From contig NZ_CP121682.1 in assembly GCF_029760955.1 (NCBI RefSeq), positions 4,836,001 through 4,900,000 on the forward strand: a stretch of 64,000 bases of DNA, in the 5' to 3' direction. Below, in pieces: positions 1-8,472 of the stretch. Origin of the DNA: Streptomyces cathayae (GTDB lineage Bacteria; Actinomycetota; Actinomycetes; Streptomycetales; Streptomycetaceae). Both the position numbers and the translations under genes were made by a program. The notes below the pieces were generated by a model. The model saw nothing but the letters and a program-made list of their open reading frames with translations, was not told the DNA's origin and made no database searches. Position 1 is the stretch's first letter. Every line of letters starts with the position of its first letter.

Positions 1-2
1 CC

Positions 3-434
3 GACACCGTCACCGCCCCGGACCCGGGCACCGAGCCGACCGCCGGCGCACCCGATCCCGTCACCCCGCCCGAGGCCGGCCTCCCCGCGGGCGGCGGGGC
101 CGCCGCCCGGGACGGAGCCGTCGAGCCCGCCGCCCCGTCGCCGACGCCGTCGACCGGGACCACCCCGAAGCCGGGCACCGGCGCCTCCTCGAGCGCCCCG
201 GCCGAGCCCCCGGCCGGCGCGGAGCCCACCGCCACGCCGGCCCCCTCGGGCGGCACCAGCACCGCTCCGGCCCCGCCCCCCGCCGAGGAGGACCCCGGCG
301 GCGAGGAACCCGTCGGCGTCGACAACCGCGCCCAGGCGCCCGCCGACCGGCCGGCCGTGGCCGCCGAGAGCCCTGCCGCACCGCCGGCCCCGTCCACCGA
401 TCACGCCGTACCGTCCCCGGAGCACGTTCTCTGA
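3..434 (+). CDS. C-terminal part of a Pro/Ala-rich protein (possible MatA), 5' truncated by window edge
   Basis: Only the last 143 codons are present. The frame is open from the window edge to a TGA at 432-434. The visible part is low-complexity and rich in Pro, Ala, Thr and Glu, as in a disordered tail, with no recognisable domain. The stop overlaps the ATG of the next gene (TGATG), so the two are probably translationally coupled. In S. coelicolor/S. lividans the bifunctional polysaccharide gene matB is preceded by matA, so this may be the tail of a MatA-like protein; that is inference from position only. Confidence 0.6.
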   Translation, partial: DTVTAPDPGTEPTAGAPDPVTPPEAGLPAGGGAAARDGAVEPAAPSPTPSTGTTPKPGTGASSSAPAEPPAGAEPTATPAPSGGTSTAPAPPPAEEDPGGEEPVGVDNRAQAPADRPAVAAESPAAPPAPSTDHAVPSPEHVL

Positions 435-2647
435 TGGCATCCCACCCCCGCCGCCCCGGACCCGCGACCGGAGACCGAGGCGGCTCCCGGCGTCGCAGCC
501 GGCCCAGCCGCCGCCGTCTGCCCCTGCGCCTGCTGCTTCCGCTGCTCGTGCTCGTCGCCCTGGCGGCGATGCTCATGCTGCGCGGATACACGCACAGCGA
601 GATCCTCGCCGACCACCGCGTCCAGCCGCCCGCGCCCACCGACAAGGTGCCGGACAAGATCCTCGAGGGCGGCCCGGTCATCGACGCCCGTGAGGGCCGC
701 ACCGAGACCCTGAGCGTGCCCGACCGCCGGCTGGTCCTCACCTTCGACGACGGCCCGGACCCGGTCTGGACGCCGAGGGTGCTGGACGTGCTGAAGAAGC
801 ACGACGCGCACGGGGTCTTCTTCGTCACCGGCACCATGGCCTCCCGCTACCCGGGCCTCGTCCAGCGCATGGTCGACGAGGGCCACGAGATCGGCCTGCA
901 CACCTTCAACCACCCCGACCTCTCCCTCCAGTCCAAGGAACGCATCGACTGGGAGCTGTCGCAGAACCAGATGGCGATCACCGGCGCGGCCGGCATCCGC
1001 ACCTCGCTCTTCCGCCCGCCGTACTCCTCCTTCTCCGCCGCCATGGACAACAAGTCCTGGCCGGTCACCGAGTACATCGGCAGCCGCGGCTACATCACCG
1101 TCGTCAACAACACCGACAGCGAGGACTGGCAGCGGCCCGGCGTCGACGAGATCATCCGCCGTGCCACGCCCGAGAACGGCGAGGGCGCCATCGTCCTGAT
1201 GCACGACTCCGGCGGCGACCGCAGCCAGACCGTCGCGGCACTGGACAGGTTCCTGCCCGACCTGAAGGAGCAGGGCTACGCGTTCGACAACCTCACCGAG
1301 GCCCTGGACGCGCCCAGCGCGATGAGCCCGGTGACCGGCCCCGAGCTGTGGAAGGGCAAGGCGTGGGTCTTCCTGGTCCAGGCCTCGGAGAAGGTCACCA
1401 CCGGCCTGGCGGCGGGCCTGGCGATCGTCGGCTCCCTGGTCATCGCCCGCTTCGTGCTGATGCTCCTCCTCTCCGGCGCCCACGCCCGCCGGGTCCGCCG
1501 CCGGGGCTTCAGCTGGGGCCCGGCGGTCACCGAACCGGTGACGGTGCTGGTCCCGGCCTACAACGAGGCCAAGTGCATCGAGAACACCGTCCGTTCCCTG
1601 ATGGACAGCGACCACCCGATCGAGGTCCTGGTCATCGACGACGGCTCCAGCGACGGCACCGCCCGCATCGTCGAGGCCATGGGCCTGCCCAACGTCCGGG
1701 TGATCCGCCAGCTCAACGCGGGCAAACCGGCGGCGCTCAACCGGGGCCTGGCCAACGCCCGCCACGACATCGTCGTGATGATGGACGGCGACACGGTCTT
1801 CGAGCCGTCCACCGTCCGTGAACTCGTCCAGCCCTTCGGCGACCCGAAGGTGGGAGCCGTGGCGGGCAACGCGAAGGTCGGCAACAAGGACAGCCTCATC
1901 GGCGCCTGGCAGCACATCGAGTACGTGATGGGCTTCAACCTGGACCGCCGCATGTACGACATCCTGGGCTGCATGCCGACCATCCCGGGGGCCGTCGGCG
2001 CCTTCCGCCGCTCGGCACTTGTACCGCTCGGCGGCATGAGCGACGACACGCTCGCCGAGGACACCGACGTCACCATGGCGCTGCACCGGGCCGGCTGGCG
2101 CGTGGTCTACTCCGAGAACGCCCGCGCCTGGACCGAGGCCCCGGAGACCGTCCAGCAGCTGTGGTCCCAGCGCTACCGCTGGTCGTACGGCACGATGCAG
2201 GCCATCTGGAAGCACCGCCGCGCCGTGATCGAGAAGGGTCCCTCCGGCCGCTTCGGCCGGGTGGGCCTGCCCTTCGTCTCCCTGTTCATGATCGTGGCCC
2301 CGCTGCTGGCCCCCCTGATCGACGTCTTCCTGCTCTACGGCATCGTCTTCGGCCCGACCCAGAAGACGATCATGGCGTGGCTGGGCGTCCTGGCCGTCCA
2401 GGCGGTCTGCGCGGCCTTCGCCTTCCGCCTCGACCGCGAACGCATGACCCATCTGATCTCGCTGCCGCTGCAGCAGCTCCTCTACCGCCAGCTCATGTAC
2501 GTCGTGCTGCTCCAGTCCTGGATCACCGCGCTCACCGGCGGCCGCCTGCGCTGGCAGAAGCTGCGGCGCACCGGCGTCGTCGAGGCGCCCGGCGGCTCCG
2601 TACCCGGCCCGCGTGCGCAGAGCGACGACCGGAGGCCCGTGGCATGA
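434..2647 (+). CDS. matB: MatB-like bifunctional polysaccharide deacetylase / GT2 glycosyltransferase
   Basis: 737 aa membrane enzyme. A transmembrane helix at about residues 31-49 is followed by an extracytoplasmic NodB deacetylase domain (LTFDDGPDP 102-110, HTFNHPDLS 156-164, FRPPYS 193-198, MHDSG 256-260). A second helix lies at about 322-347. A cytoplasmic family 2 glycosyltransferase follows (DDG 402-404, DGD 451-453, EDTD 542-545, QRYRW 579-583) and then C-terminal membrane helices. This architecture matches MatB, which in S. lividans makes poly-beta-1,6-N-acetylglucosamine for hyphal aggregation (established knowledge recalled, not searched). The ATG overlaps the upstream stop and its own stop overlaps the next start (ATGA), giving a three-gene operon. 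The assignment to MatB rather than a related synthase is likely but not proven. Confidence 0.8.
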   Translation: MASHPRRPGPATGDRGGSRRRSRPSRRRLPLRLLLPLLVLVALAAMLMLRGYTHSEILADHRVQPPAPTDKVPDKILEGGPVIDAREGRTETLSVPDRRLVLTFDDGPDPVWTPRVLDVLKKHDAHGVFFVTGTMASRYPGLVQRMVDEGHEIGLHTFNHPDLSLQSKERIDWELSQNQMAITGAAGIRTSLFRPPYSSFSAAMDNKSWPVTEYIGSRGYITVVNNTDSEDWQRPGVDEIIRRATPENGEGAIVLMHDSGGDRSQTVAALDRFLPDLKEQGYAFDNLTEALDAPSAMSPVTGPELWKGKAWVFLVQASEKVTTGLAAGLAIVGSLVIARFVLMLLLSGAHARRVRRRGFSWGPAVTEPVTVLVPAYNEAKCIENTVRSLMDSDHPIEVLVIDDGSSDGTARIVEAMGLPNVRVIRQLNAGKPAALNRGLANARHDIVVMMDGDTVFEPSTVRELVQPFGDPKVGAVAGNAKVGNKDSLIGAWQHIEYVMGFNLDRRMYDILGCMPTIPGAVGAFRRSALVPLGGMSDDTLAEDTDVTMALHRAGWRVVYSENARAWTEAPETVQQLWSQRYRWSYGTMQAIWKHRRAVIEKGPSGRFGRVGLPFVSLFMIVAPLLAPLIDVFLLYGIVFGPTQKTIMAWLGVLAVQAVCAAFAFRLDRERMTHLISLPLQQLLYRQLMYVVLLQSWITALTGGRLRWQKLRRTGVVEAPGGSVPGPRAQSDDRRPVA

Positions 2648-3870
2648 CCCAGCACACGACCGAGCCCGCACCCGTACCGGAGCCCGCCGCGGCCCAGGCC
2701 GCCGGCGCCGCGACACCGGGCCGCGACCGGTACCTCGACCTGCTGCGCTCCATCGCCCTGGTCCGCGTCGTGGTCTACCACCTGTTCGGCTGGGCCTGGC
2801 TGACGGTGCTGTTCCCGTCGATGGGCGTGATGTTCGCGCTCGCGGGTTCGCTGATGGCGCGTTCCCTGAAGCGCCCGGCGGCCGGCGTGATCCGCAGCCG
2901 GATCCGCCGTCTCCTGCCGCCGCTGTGGGCGTTCGCCGCGGTCGTGCTGACGATGATGTTCGTGAACGGCTGGAACCCCGCGAAGGACGACGGCACCTGG
3001 GGCCTGGTCGGACTGGTCAACTACCTCGTCCCGATCGGTGCTCCCCCCTACCCCTGGGAGCTCGGCTCACCGTCGGGCCTGCTGGACGTCACCTGGGCGG
3101 TGCAGGCCGCGGGCCCGCTCTGGTACCTGCGCGCCTACCTGTGGTTCGTCCTCGCGTCACCGCTGCTGCTGTGGGCGTTCCGCCGGGCCCCCTGGCCGAC
3201 GCTGCTCGCCCCGCTGGGCCTGACGGCGGTCGTCGGCACCGGCCTGGTGACCATCCCCGGCGAAACGGGCCGCGCGATCACCGACTTCGCGGTCTACGGC
3301 GGCTGCTGGGTGCTGGGCTTCGCCCACCACGAGGGCATGCTGAAGCAGATCCCGCGCTACGTCTCGGTCTCCTGCGCGTCCCTGGTGATGGCCTTCGGCC
3401 TGTGGTGGGCGTCGGGCCACCTGGGCCCCGACGGCTGGGACCTCAACGACATCCCGCTGGCCCAGGCCGCCTGGTCGTTCGGTTTCGTGGTGATCCTGCT
3501 CCAGTACTCCCCGTCGTGGCGGGAACTCCCGGGGCGCCTGGCGCAGTGGGACAAGCTGGTGACCCTCTCCAACAACCGCGCGGTCACCATCTACCTGTGG
3601 CACAACCTGCTGATCATGGCGACGGTCCCGCTCGTCGACCTGCTGTACCGGCTCCCGTTCCTGCAGAGCGAGCGCGGGGTGGAGGCCATCGGCAGCACGT
3701 ACACGCTGTGGATGTTCGCCCTGGTCTGGCCGCTCATCGGCCTGACGGTCCTCGCGGTCGGCTGGGTCGAGGACCTCGCGGCGAAACGGAGGCCCCGCCT
3801 GTGGCCCAACGGAGCGAAGCGCTCCACCGGCCGGCGGAGCAGGGCCGGTGCGGCGGCGCACGGAGGCTGA
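2644..3870 (+). CDS. membrane acyltransferase, acyltransferase-3 family
   Basis: 408 aa with about ten hydrophobic segments. The N-terminal signature (LDLLRSIALVRVVVYH near residues 32-47, with the Arg and His typical of the family) identifies an acyltransferase-3 / OafA-like O-acyltransferase, which modifies glycans or lipids at the membrane. The start ATG overlaps the stop of the upstream synthase gene by 4 bases, so it is cotranscribed and probably modifies the polymer made by that enzyme, for example by O-acylation (inference). The C-terminus is basic. A 10-bp stem hairpin directly follows the stop. Confidence 0.8.
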   Translation: MTQHTTEPAPVPEPAAAQAAGAATPGRDRYLDLLRSIALVRVVVYHLFGWAWLTVLFPSMGVMFALAGSLMARSLKRPAAGVIRSRIRRLLPPLWAFAAVVLTMMFVNGWNPAKDDGTWGLVGLVNYLVPIGAPPYPWELGSPSGLLDVTWAVQAAGPLWYLRAYLWFVLASPLLLWAFRRAPWPTLLAPLGLTAVVGTGLVTIPGETGRAITDFAVYGGCWVLGFAHHEGMLKQIPRYVSVSCASLVMAFGLWWASGHLGPDGWDLNDIPLAQAAWSFGFVVILLQYSPSWRELPGRLAQWDKLVTLSNNRAVTIYLWHNLLIMATVPLVDLLYRLPFLQSERGVEAIGSTYTLWMFALVWPLIGLTVLAVGWVEDLAAKRRPRLWPNGAKRSTGRRSRAGAAAHGG

Positions 3871-3871
3871 C

Positions 3872-3899
3872 GCCGGGGGCCGTCCACTCGGCCCCCGGC
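3872..3899 (+). terminator. hairpin terminator after the polysaccharide operon
   Basis: Perfect 10-bp stem (GCCGGGGGCC / GGCCCCCGGC) with an 8-nt loop, starting 2 nt after the acyltransferase stop. There is no U-run, as is usual in Streptomyces. Confidence 0.6.
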
Positions 3900-4012
3900 C
3901 GCCGTGTCCTGAGCCCGGGACGCCGTGCCGTGGGGCTAACGTGAGGCGGTGCCAGCCGTTGTCGAGTCCCGTGCCGCGGGTACGGGACGTCCACGTGGAA
4001 GGGCCCGCCACC

Positions 4013-4420
4013 GTGTCTGCTGAACTCTCCGAGGACCTCAAGAAGCTCATCGACGACACCCCCGTCTTCGCGACGGTGGCCACCCTCCAGCCCGACGGCA
4101 GCCCGCAGCTGACGGTGACCTGGATCAAGCGCGACGGCGACGACCTGCTGATCTCTACGACCGTGGGCCGCAGGAAGGAGCAGAACCTGCGCCGCGACCC
4201 GCGGATCACCGTGATGATCAACCCGCCCACCGCGCCGTACACCTACGCCGAGGTGCGCGGAACGGCCACGCTCGGCACGGACGGCGGCCCGGAGCTGATC
4301 GAGGAACTCTCGCGCAAGTACACGGGCAAGGGGTACGCGGACTTCAACCCGGCCTCCGCCGCCGACGCCCCACGCGTCGTCGTCCGGGTCACCCCGCGCA
4401 AGGTCGTCGGCCCGCTCTAG
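4013..4420 (+). CDS. PPOX-class F420-dependent (or FMN) oxidoreductase family protein
   Basis: 135 aa single split-barrel protein. The pattern near the start (TPVFATVATLQPDGSPQLT), the central RRKEQNLRRDPRITV and the YAEVRG strand are typical of the pyridoxamine-phosphate-oxidase-like family that binds F420 or FMN. The substrate is unknown. GTG at 4013 is chosen because GGAAGGG lies about 11 nt upstream and the domain begins right after it. It stands alone between two terminators. A weak hairpin (7-bp stem, 4428-4447) follows the stop. Confidence 0.8.
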   Translation: MSAELSEDLKKLIDDTPVFATVATLQPDGSPQLTVTWIKRDGDDLLISTTVGRRKEQNLRRDPRITVMINPPTAPYTYAEVRGTATLGTDGGPELIEELSRKYTGKGYADFNPASAADAPRVVVRVTPRKVVGPL

Positions 4421-4427
4421 GACGAAG

Positions 4428-4447
4428 CACCGGCCGGGGCGCCGGTG
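4428..4447 (+). terminator. small hairpin after the split-barrel gene
   Basis: CACCGGC / GCCGGTG, 7-bp stem with a 6-nt loop, 8 nt past the stop. Weak on its own. Confidence 0.35.
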
Positions 4448-4709
4448 AAGCGATTCGACGAACCGGACGGACTGCCGCCGGATTCTCCTGAGCGGGCGTC
4501 ACCCCACCCCGTGCTCCGGAGTGCTCTTCATCACCAACTACGCCTTGCCATGCGCGCTTTCACGTGTGGAGGTACTGTGCAGGACGCTGATACTTTTCAG
4601 TGCCTTGAACTGTGAGGCGGCAGTCGGTCCGCAGTCGTGTGGACCGCAACCAAGTCGTAGGCTCGTACGTCTTGCTTGCGGGACTGGTGCTGAGTGCGAG
4701 GAGGGACAT

Positions 4710-7022
4710 GTGACGCCGGAGGGGCGAGGGGAAGAACCCGACGTCACCATGCAGTTGAAAGCACTCGGTTCGTTCACGGCAGAAGAGACCGTGCAGTTGC
4801 GCATGCCCGTGCAGCGCACCGCCGGCCCGAAGGGCGAGAAGCCCGAGCAGTCCGGGACGTCCGGGATACCCGGGGCAGCCGAGCCGGCTGACGAATCCGC
4901 CTCGGCGGAGGCCGCCTCCGCGGAGCGAATACGTGGCGGTGGAAAAGCCGGCCGATCGCCCCGTTCCAGAAACCGGAACCCCCGCAAGGCCCCCCGCCCC
5001 TCCCTCCGTTCCCGCCTCGCCGCCGACCCCCGCCTGGCACCCCTGCTGGGCGTCCTCGCCGCGTCGGCCGCCCGCCTCGCGCCCCACGCCCGCCGGATGA
5101 AGCCGGAGTACCCCCGGCCCGGACGCACCGACTGGCGCCGATGGCTGCCCTCCTGGCGGCAGTGGCTCGGCGGCACGTTCGCCGGCATCGGTCTCAGCGG
5201 CTTCTTCCTCGTCGTGGCCTACGCGGCCACCGACATCCCGGACGACCTCAACTCGCACGCCACCCAGCAGGACAACGTGTACTTCTGGGCCGACGGGACG
5301 CCCATGGCCCGTACCGGCTGGGTGCAGCGCCAGGAGATGCCGCTGCGGGACATCCCCGAGGACGTCCGCTGGGCGGTCCTCGCCGCCGAGAACGAGAACT
5401 TCTACAACGACCCCGGCATCTCCCCGATGGGCCTCACCCGCGCCGTGCTCCGCACGTTCGGCCAGGGCGACACCCAGGGCGGTTCGACCATCACCCAGCA
5501 GTACGTCAAGAACGCCTATCTGAACCAGGACCAGACGGTCCGCCGCAAGTTCACCGAGGCGATGATCGCCCTCAAGCTCGACAACCGGATGAGCAAGGAG
5601 GAGATCCTCGAGAGCTACCTCAACACCAGCTGGTTCGGCCGCGGCACCTACGGCATCCAGCGCGCCGCCCAGGCCTACTACGGCAAGGACGTCAGCGAAC
5701 TCGACGCCGGCGAGGCCGCGTTCCTGGCCTCCCTGCTCAAGGGCGCCGGCCTGTACGACCCGACCCTGAGCAGCGCCAACCGCGACCGGGCCGTGGAGCG
5801 CTGGACCTGGACCCTCGACCGGATGGTCGACATCGGCAAGCTCTCACCGGCCGAGCGGGCCACGTACAAGAAGTTCCCCGAGCCGCTGAAGAGCAACCCG
5901 CTGTACTCCACCGGTGAACAGAGCGACTACCTGGTCGAACTCGCCTCCCAGTACGCCAAGAAGGCCGGGAAGATCACCGAGAAGCAGTTCGACCTCGGCG
6001 GCTACCAGATTTACACGACCTTCGACAAGAAGCGGGAGAACCGGCTCACCGACGTCGTCACCAAGGCCCGCAAGAAGGCACTGAAGGACGACCCGAAGAC
6101 CGCGAAGGCCGTGCACTACGGGGCGGCCTCGGTGGCCGCCGACGGCCGGATCCTCGCCGTCTACGGCGGCCCCGACCACCGCAAGCAGGGCTACAACGAG
6201 TCCAACGCCACGACCGTCCCGGCCGGTACGGCCTTCACCCCGTTCGTGTACGCGGCGGGACTGCAGCACGGAGTCCGCACCACCCGTGACGGAGAGCGGA
6301 CCCCCGTCACCGGCGAGTCCCTCTACAACGGCGACCACGACGTGCCGGTGACCACGCCGGAGGGACCGTACTGGGACCGCAGCGGCCGCAAGGTCGCCGC
6401 CGGCAACGACGGGGAGAAGTCCTACGGGCAGATCTCCCTGCGCCGGGCGATGGCCCTCTCGGTGAACACGCCGTTCATGCAGCTCGGCATGGACACCGGC
6501 CTGGACAAGGTGCGCGCCACCGCCGTGGCCTCGGGACTGCTGCCCTCCAGCATCGGAGCCCGGGTGCCCGCGCTGTCGATGGGCAGCTCCACCCCCAGCG
6601 CCATCCGCATGGCCGGCGGCTACTCGACGTTCGCCGCGGCCGGCGAGCACACCGAGCCGTACTCGGTGCACCGCGTCACCCGCAACGGTGCCAAGATCCC
6701 CCTGGACCTGCCCGAGCCGCGCCGGGCGGTCCGCGCCGAGGTGGCCGAGGAGGTCAGCTCCGCGCTCACGGAGTCCTTCCGCACCGCCCACCCCGACGGC
6801 GCGCCCGCCACCGCGAAGGTGGCCGGGAAGCCCGGGACGACGGAGAAGGACACCGCCGCCTGGTACGTCGGCACGCACGAGTCCGTCTCCACGGCGATCG
6901 TCGTCTACCGCATCGACCTCACGGAGAGCCTCGAACCACTGCCGCTGGAGGGTCTCGCCGGCACCGCCGACGACAGCGTCCCCTACGGCATCTGGTCCGG
7001 CGCTCTGGGCCTTTCCGGATGA
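4710..7022 (+). CDS. class A penicillin-binding protein with a degenerate transpeptidase domain
   Basis: 770 aa. A Pro/Arg-rich cytoplasmic leader of about 150 residues precedes one membrane helix (WLGGTFAGIGLSGFFLVVAY). A GT51 peptidoglycan glycosyltransferase domain follows, retaining the catalytic Glu region (AVLAAENENFY) and GGSTITQQYVKN, and then a penicillin-binding transpeptidase fold. The transpeptidase motifs are altered: the expected SxxK reads TAFT (PAGTAFTPF) and the KTG box reads KPG (AGKPGTTE), while SVN is kept. It should polymerise glycan strands but probably cannot cross-link or bind beta-lactam covalently (inference). GTG 4710 has AGGAGG 5 nt upstream; ATG 4749 is an alternative. 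It lies among other envelope genes. Confidence 0.85.
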   Translation: MTPEGRGEEPDVTMQLKALGSFTAEETVQLRMPVQRTAGPKGEKPEQSGTSGIPGAAEPADESASAEAASAERIRGGGKAGRSPRSRNRNPRKAPRPSLRSRLAADPRLAPLLGVLAASAARLAPHARRMKPEYPRPGRTDWRRWLPSWRQWLGGTFAGIGLSGFFLVVAYAATDIPDDLNSHATQQDNVYFWADGTPMARTGWVQRQEMPLRDIPEDVRWAVLAAENENFYNDPGISPMGLTRAVLRTFGQGDTQGGSTITQQYVKNAYLNQDQTVRRKFTEAMIALKLDNRMSKEEILESYLNTSWFGRGTYGIQRAAQAYYGKDVSELDAGEAAFLASLLKGAGLYDPTLSSANRDRAVERWTWTLDRMVDIGKLSPAERATYKKFPEPLKSNPLYSTGEQSDYLVELASQYAKKAGKITEKQFDLGGYQIYTTFDKKRENRLTDVVTKARKKALKDDPKTAKAVHYGAASVAADGRILAVYGGPDHRKQGYNESNATTVPAGTAFTPFVYAAGLQHGVRTTRDGERTPVTGESLYNGDHDVPVTTPEGPYWDRSGRKVAAGNDGEKSYGQISLRRAMALSVNTPFMQLGMDTGLDKVRATAVASGLLPSSIGARVPALSMGSSTPSAIRMAGGYSTFAAAGEHTEPYSVHRVTRNGAKIPLDLPEPRRAVRAEVAEEVSSALTESFRTAHPDGAPATAKVAGKPGTTEKDTAAWYVGTHESVSTAIVVYRIDLTESLEPLPLEGLAGTADDSVPYGIWSGALGLSG

Positions 7023-7074
7023 CCACCGGCCGGGCGCCGCAGTCCCCCCACCGACTCTGGAGAACGAGCCGTAC

Positions 7075-8361
7075 ATGAAGCCATCGCCGGGGCGCCGCCG
7101 CAAGGCCAAAGCGCCGCGTCGCACCGCCGCCCTCCTCCGCCCCGGGGTCCTGGCGTCGGCGGCGCTTCTCACCGCCGCGTCGCTGACGGCGGGCTACCTG
7201 GTGCTGAACGGCACGGACGACACCGCGCCGACCGCTTCCTCGGGGGACGGCAAGAAGGCCGCGGGGGGCGCCGCCGAGGAGCCGGAATGGGACGGGAAGA
7301 CCAAGGTCCTGGGAGACGGCTCCACCTCCTACACCGGCCCGCAGAAGGACCGGTTGAAGCCGAAGCCGCTCAAGCCGGGCCAGAAGCCTCCCCAGTTCGT
7401 CGTCTTCTCCTGGGACGGCGCACTGCAGGGCGAGGACGGGCTCTTCTCGCACTTCCTGGACGTGGCCGACGAGAACGACGCCCGTATGACGTTCTTCCTC
7501 ACCGGGATCTACCTGGTGCCTAAGACCAGGACGGAGCTGTACGATCCGCCCCAGCACGACAGGGGAGCCGCGGCGATCAGCTACCCCACCGACGAGCACA
7601 TCCGCACCACGCTGGAGCAGTTGGGCAGGGCCTGGAAGAACGGGCACGAGATCGGCACCCACTTCAACGGGCACTTCTGCGGGGAGAAGGGCGGCGGCGA
7701 CTGGAGCGTCGCGGAGTGGAAGAGCGAGATCGACCAGTTCAACTCCTTCGTGAAGAAGTGGAAGACCAACACCGGCTACACGGACATGCCCCCGCTGCCC
7801 TTCGACGTCGACAAGGAGGTCACCGGCGGGCGCGCCCCCTGCCTGGAGGGCCAGGCGAACCTGCTGAAGGCCATCAAGGACTACGGCTACCGCTACGACT
7901 CCAGCTCCGCGGGGGACTTCCAGATATGGCCGACCAAGAAGGACGGCGTCTGGGACTTCCCGCTGCAGATGCTCCCGTACGAGGGCGGCAAGTACCAGGG
8001 CCTGTCCATGGACTTCAACTTCCTCTACAACCAGTCCGACGGCAAGACCGACGGTGATCCGGCCATGTACCCCCAGTGGGAAGAGGAGACCGTCGACACC
8101 TACATGGCCGGCTTCAACCGCGTCTACCACGGCAGCCGGGCACCCCTGTTCATCGGCAACCACTTCGAGGAGTGGAACGGCGGCATCTACATGCGGGCCG
8201 TGGAACGGGTCATCAGGAACGTGTGCGTCAAGAAGGACGTCCAGTGCGTGTCCTTCAAGGAACTGGCCGACTGGATGGACGTACAGGAACCCGCGACGCT
8301 GGAGCGGCTGCGCACCCTCGATCCGGCCCAGTCACCGGACTGGTCGACAGTAGTGAAATGA
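7075..8361 (+). CDS. secreted or membrane-anchored polysaccharide deacetylase family protein
   Basis: 428 aa. A basic N-terminus plus a hydrophobic stretch (residues 23-44) indicates a signal peptide or anchor, followed by an Ala/Ser/Lys linker. The NodB-like domain starts at FSWDGAL (111-117), then RMTFFLTG and the metal-binding HxxxH in THFNGHFCG. The usual DD of the first motif is a single D, so activity is likely but the family branch is unusual. It starts 52 nt after the penicillin-binding protein gene, with GGAG about 11 nt upstream of the ATG, and is probably cotranscribed with it. The substrate is unknown; peptidoglycan or an extracellular aminosugar polymer is plausible. Confidence 0.75.
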   Translation: MKPSPGRRRKAKAPRRTAALLRPGVLASAALLTAASLTAGYLVLNGTDDTAPTASSGDGKKAAGGAAEEPEWDGKTKVLGDGSTSYTGPQKDRLKPKPLKPGQKPPQFVVFSWDGALQGEDGLFSHFLDVADENDARMTFFLTGIYLVPKTRTELYDPPQHDRGAAAISYPTDEHIRTTLEQLGRAWKNGHEIGTHFNGHFCGEKGGGDWSVAEWKSEIDQFNSFVKKWKTNTGYTDMPPLPFDVDKEVTGGRAPCLEGQANLLKAIKDYGYRYDSSSAGDFQIWPTKKDGVWDFPLQMLPYEGGKYQGLSMDFNFLYNQSDGKTDGDPAMYPQWEEETVDTYMAGFNRVYHGSRAPLFIGNHFEEWNGGIYMRAVERVIRNVCVKKDVQCVSFKELADWMDVQEPATLERLRTLDPAQSPDWSTVVK

Positions 8362-8472
8362 CGGCCCGTCACCCCAGGGTCAACTGGCCTACCCCTCTTC
8401 ACAGATGCCGCACATCTCATGCGAGGATGCGCCTCCCGGCATCCCCCAGCCGGGGCAAGAGGGGAAACATCC

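Noticed and set aside
401..2716. Long open frame on the minus strand opposite the polysaccharide synthase
   Set aside because: It mirrors the codon bias of the real plus-strand gene, has no domain, and is rich in His/Gln/Asp as expected for an antisense shadow. The same holds for the very long frames opposite 17.2-20.0 kb and 32.9-37.0 kb.
8362..8472. c-di-AMP riboswitch before the secreted amidase-fold gene
   Set aside because: Such riboswitches regulate some Streptomyces cell-wall genes, but 111 nt is short and I see none of the expected conserved pattern.
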